Shown here: positions 11,854-14,048 of the stretch, piece after piece
How positions within the stretch are numbered: position 1 is the first letter of the stretch
Layout of the letters: every line of letters starts with the position of its first letter
NCBI GenBank assembly: GCA_048527645.1
Contig: DBGFNI010000003.1
Location: 1-14,048 of the forward strand
Direction of reading: 5' to 3'
Source: HGM12669 sp048527645
Lineage (GTDB): Bacteria > Bacillota > Clostridia > Oscillospirales > CAG-272
Length of the DNA stretch: 14,048 nt
Made by a program: the position numbers and the translations under genes
The notes under the pieces: generated by a model
Told to the model about the DNA's origin: nothing
Database searches by the model: none
What the model saw: the letters and a program-made list of their open reading frames with translations, nothing else

Positions 11854-13926
11854 ATGGGTCCGAGATACGGCTGGCCGCCAAGCGCGGCAATCAATCAGAA
11901 AAACAAAATTCCCAAACCAAAGCATCTGCGAGAGGTGCCTGGCTTTTTAAAGGAACTGTGTTCCTCCTTTTTCTCCCGCCTGTTTTACATATTCCGTCTG
12001 GTATGGGAGACGCGGCCGTGGATTTTGTTTATCATGCTGTTTACTGCGGTGTTCAACGGCGTGACGCCGGTGGTCAGCGCATGGGTGAGCGCCCGGCTGC
12101 TTAACGGCGTGGCAGAGAGCTTCGGCATGGGGTCGGAGGCGCTGCAAGGGGTGCTGTTCTGGCTGCTGCTGTATTTCTCGATTTTGATTGTGGATAAGGT
12201 TGTCAACAATATATATTATTTTCTGTATCGCATCGGCGGCGAGCTTGTAACCAATCATATCAAAGAGAAAATCATGGAAAAGGCGCGCCAGGTGGATTTG
12301 TCATCCTTTGACAAGCCGGACTTTTATGAGCGGTTGGAAAATGCAAACCGTGAGGCGGGGATGCGACCGGTGCAGATCATGACATCTACCTTTGATATTA
12401 TTTCCAGGCTGATTTCCATGGTTTCTTTTATTGTGATTCTGTGGGCGGTCACGCCGCTGGCGCCGTTTGCCATGATTGCGGTTTCCATTCCCTCCGCTGT
12501 GATCAACTTTATTTACCGCAGAAAGAACTTTTTATACATGCGGCACCGCTCCAAGGACCGCAGACAGATGAATTATTTTTCTGAGGTGATGGTTAACAAG
12601 GACATGGTCAAGGAGGTGCGTCTGTTCGGCCTGTCCGACACGTTGCTGGGAAAATACCGCGAGGTTTTTCACAATTATTTCCGCGGGATCAAATCCCTGA
12701 TGGTGAAGGAAGGCGTGTGGAATGTCGCACTGGCACTGCTGTCCAACGTCGTGACCTGCGTGATGTATGTGGTGATCACAATCGGTGTGTGCAACGGCAC
12801 CTTTGACGTAGGCGACTATTCGCTGTTTACCGGGGCGTTGGTTTCCATTTCCGCCGGCGTGACCGGACTGATCACCACCACGGCTACCATTTATGAGGGG
12901 ACGCTGTTTATTGACAATCTCATTCTCTTTATGAATGAAGAAAAGCATATCGTGCCGACTTTGCAGCAGGGCGCTGCGGTGCAGCGTCACTGCGGTCATG
13001 TGATTCGCTTTGACCATGTCTCCTTCCGCTATCCCGGTACGGAGCGGGATGTGCTGCACGATGTTTCCTTCACGCTTGACGCGGGAGAAACCTGCGTGCT
13101 GGTCGGACTCAACGGCGCGGGAAAAACAACGCTGATCAAGCTCATCACGCGACTGTATGATCCGACGGCGGGAACCATCTATCTGGACGGGCGCGACATC
13201 CGGGAATACGATGTGGAGCAGCTGTATCAGATGTTCGGCATCATCTTTCAGGATTTCGGAAAATATGCGATGACGGTAACGGAGAACGTGGCGTTCGGCG
13301 ATGTGGAACGCCCGATTGACTCATCGGAGATCGAGGACGCCGCGCGTCAGGCAAGCGCACACCCGTTTATCACGCAGCTGCCCGACGGCTATGACACGCC
13401 GCTGATGCGGTATTTTGAGGACGACGGGATTGAGCTTTCCATCGGGCAGTGGCAGAAACTCAGCGTGGCGCGGGCTTTTTATTCCGATTCCGATGTGCTG
13501 ATTCTGGATGAGCCGACCGCGTCGCTCGACGCAATTGCGGAGCAGGAAATTTTCAGTCAGTTTGATCGGCTGCGCAAGGATAAAACCACCATTTTTGTTT
13601 CGCACCGTCTGTCCAGTGCGACGGTCGCCTCGAAGATTCTTGTTCTGGAAAACGGCAGGCTGATCGAGGAGGGGACGCATCAGGAGCTGATGAATTTGCG
13701 CGGGAAGTATTATGAGCTGTTTTCCGCGCAGGCAAAGCGTTATATTACCACGGCGCAGGAGGGAATGATCGGTGCGGATGCGCCGGAAATGCCAAAGCGG
13801 CCGGACAAACCGGAGGAACCGCGTCCGCCGCATCCCCACGGCGCGCCACGGGGAGCGGGAGACGAGGTGGGAGAGAACGCACCGCCGCATCCTGCCGATC
13901 CGGCATCTGCGCCGCGCCGGCAATAA
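11854..13926 (+). CDS. ABC exporter half-transporter (fused membrane and ATPase domains)
   Basis: The 690-residue protein has a membrane domain with about six helices (about 44-62, 64-84, 98-125, 185-203, 205-221, 291-315/325-345) followed by an ATPase domain. ATPase motifs: Walker A GLNGAGKTT (418-426), Q-loop Gln466 (IFQDFGKYAMTVTENVAFG, 464-482), signature LSIGQ (528-532), Walker B VLILDEP with catalytic Glu553 (548-554), D-loop SLD, and switch His584. The FQDFxKYxxTxxEN form is common in exporters of peptides, lantibiotics or lipids. One half-transporter alone would act as a homodimer. The ATG at 11854 has GGAG 8 bases upstream; an upstream in-frame ATG at 11743 lies in the leader. The last about 50 residues (641-690) are rich in proline, glutamate and histidine (PPHPHGAPRG). 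No peptidase domain, precursor peptide or regulator gene is adjacent, so the substrate is unknown. Confidence 0.92.
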   Translation: MGPRYGWPPSAAINQKNKIPKPKHLREVPGFLKELCSSFFSRLFYIFRLVWETRPWILFIMLFTAVFNGVTPVVSAWVSARLLNGVAESFGMGSEALQGVLFWLLLYFSILIVDKVVNNIYYFLYRIGGELVTNHIKEKIMEKARQVDLSSFDKPDFYERLENANREAGMRPVQIMTSTFDIISRLISMVSFIVILWAVTPLAPFAMIAVSIPSAVINFIYRRKNFLYMRHRSKDRRQMNYFSEVMVNKDMVKEVRLFGLSDTLLGKYREVFHNYFRGIKSLMVKEGVWNVALALLSNVVTCVMYVVITIGVCNGTFDVGDYSLFTGALVSISAGVTGLITTTATIYEGTLFIDNLILFMNEEKHIVPTLQQGAAVQRHCGHVIRFDHVSFRYPGTERDVLHDVSFTLDAGETCVLVGLNGAGKTTLIKLITRLYDPTAGTIYLDGRDIREYDVEQLYQMFGIIFQDFGKYAMTVTENVAFGDVERPIDSSEIEDAARQASAHPFITQLPDGYDTPLMRYFEDDGIELSIGQWQKLSVARAFYSDSDVLILDEPTASLDAIAEQEIFSQFDRLRKDKTTIFVSHRLSSATVASKILVLENGRLIEEGTHQELMNLRGKYYELFSAQAKRYITTAQEGMIGADAPEMPKRPDKPEEPRPPHPHGAPRGAGDEVGENAPPHPADPASAPRRQ

Positions 13927-13982
13927 CGCGGGCAATCCGTTGCTTTTTGATTTCTCTATTCCTATTTAATGAATATACAGGT

Positions 13983-14006
13983 CGGGCGGTCATACAGGAC
14001 CGCTCG
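13983..14006 (+). other. Hairpin downstream of the ABC transporter gene
   Basis: Nine base pairs (13983-13991 with 13998-14006, one G-U) around loop ATACAG. No T-run follows; the next 40 bases are G-rich with two copies of TGCGGGGG. It could be a processing structure or a terminator lacking its T-run; the window ends too soon to tell. Confidence 0.4.
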
Positions 14007-14048
14007 CTGCCTTGCGGGGGTATGCGGGGGCGCGCTTGCACTCGAAGC

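Noticed and set aside
1..14048. CRISPR array, transposon or prophage
   Set aside because: No spaced repeats, transposase, integrase or phage structural protein can be seen on either strand.

Overview
The window looks like chromosome from an endospore-forming Bacillota, most likely a Clostridia/Oscillospirales-type anaerobe. The reasons are a SpoIIID gene, a TPP-riboswitch-controlled ThiT, a DUF896 (YnzC-type) protein, good AGGAGG-like ribosome sites, sigma-A promoters with 17-bp spacers and many hairpin + T-run terminators. GC content looks moderate to fairly high by eye. The genus cannot be set from this sequence. No transposase, integrase, CRISPR array or phage gene is visible.

Left part (1-3061): the 3' end of a tRNA with its terminator; a DNA-deoxyinosine-type glycosylase of the UDG superfamily; a YczE/YitT-like membrane protein on the minus strand; spoIIID; and a cytoplasmic FrmB/EstA-type esterase. 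Most are single-gene units with their own promoters and/or terminators.

Centre (3061-8178): a probable sugar or polyol module. Two Gfo/Idh/MocA dehydrogenases converge on a pair of terminators. The second is divergent from an AraC-family regulator with a cupin-like sensor domain, and a lipoprotein solute-binding protein follows the regulator. The divergent dehydrogenase and regulator share one 33-bp promoter block in which two near-consensus promoters lie exactly on top of each other on opposite strands. No permease or ATPase for the binding protein is present. Between araC-like gene and binding protein lie a perfect 26-bp palindrome inside the coding end and a set of mutually exclusive hairpins ending in a T-run, which suggests that expression of the binding protein is uncoupled from the regulator.

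Right part (8179-14048): a monocistronic aspartate kinase behind a perfect-consensus promoter; a minus-strand unit of thiT (with TPP riboswitch and attenuator) followed by a DUF896 gene; a small thioredoxin; and a homodimeric-type ABC exporter half-transporter with a long structured leader and a proline-rich C-terminal tail.

I do not see a complete, clearly novel multi-gene system. The strongest candidates for new biology are the superimposed divergent promoters, the structured araC/binding-protein junction, the C-terminally extended ThiT, and the structured leader of the ABC gene.
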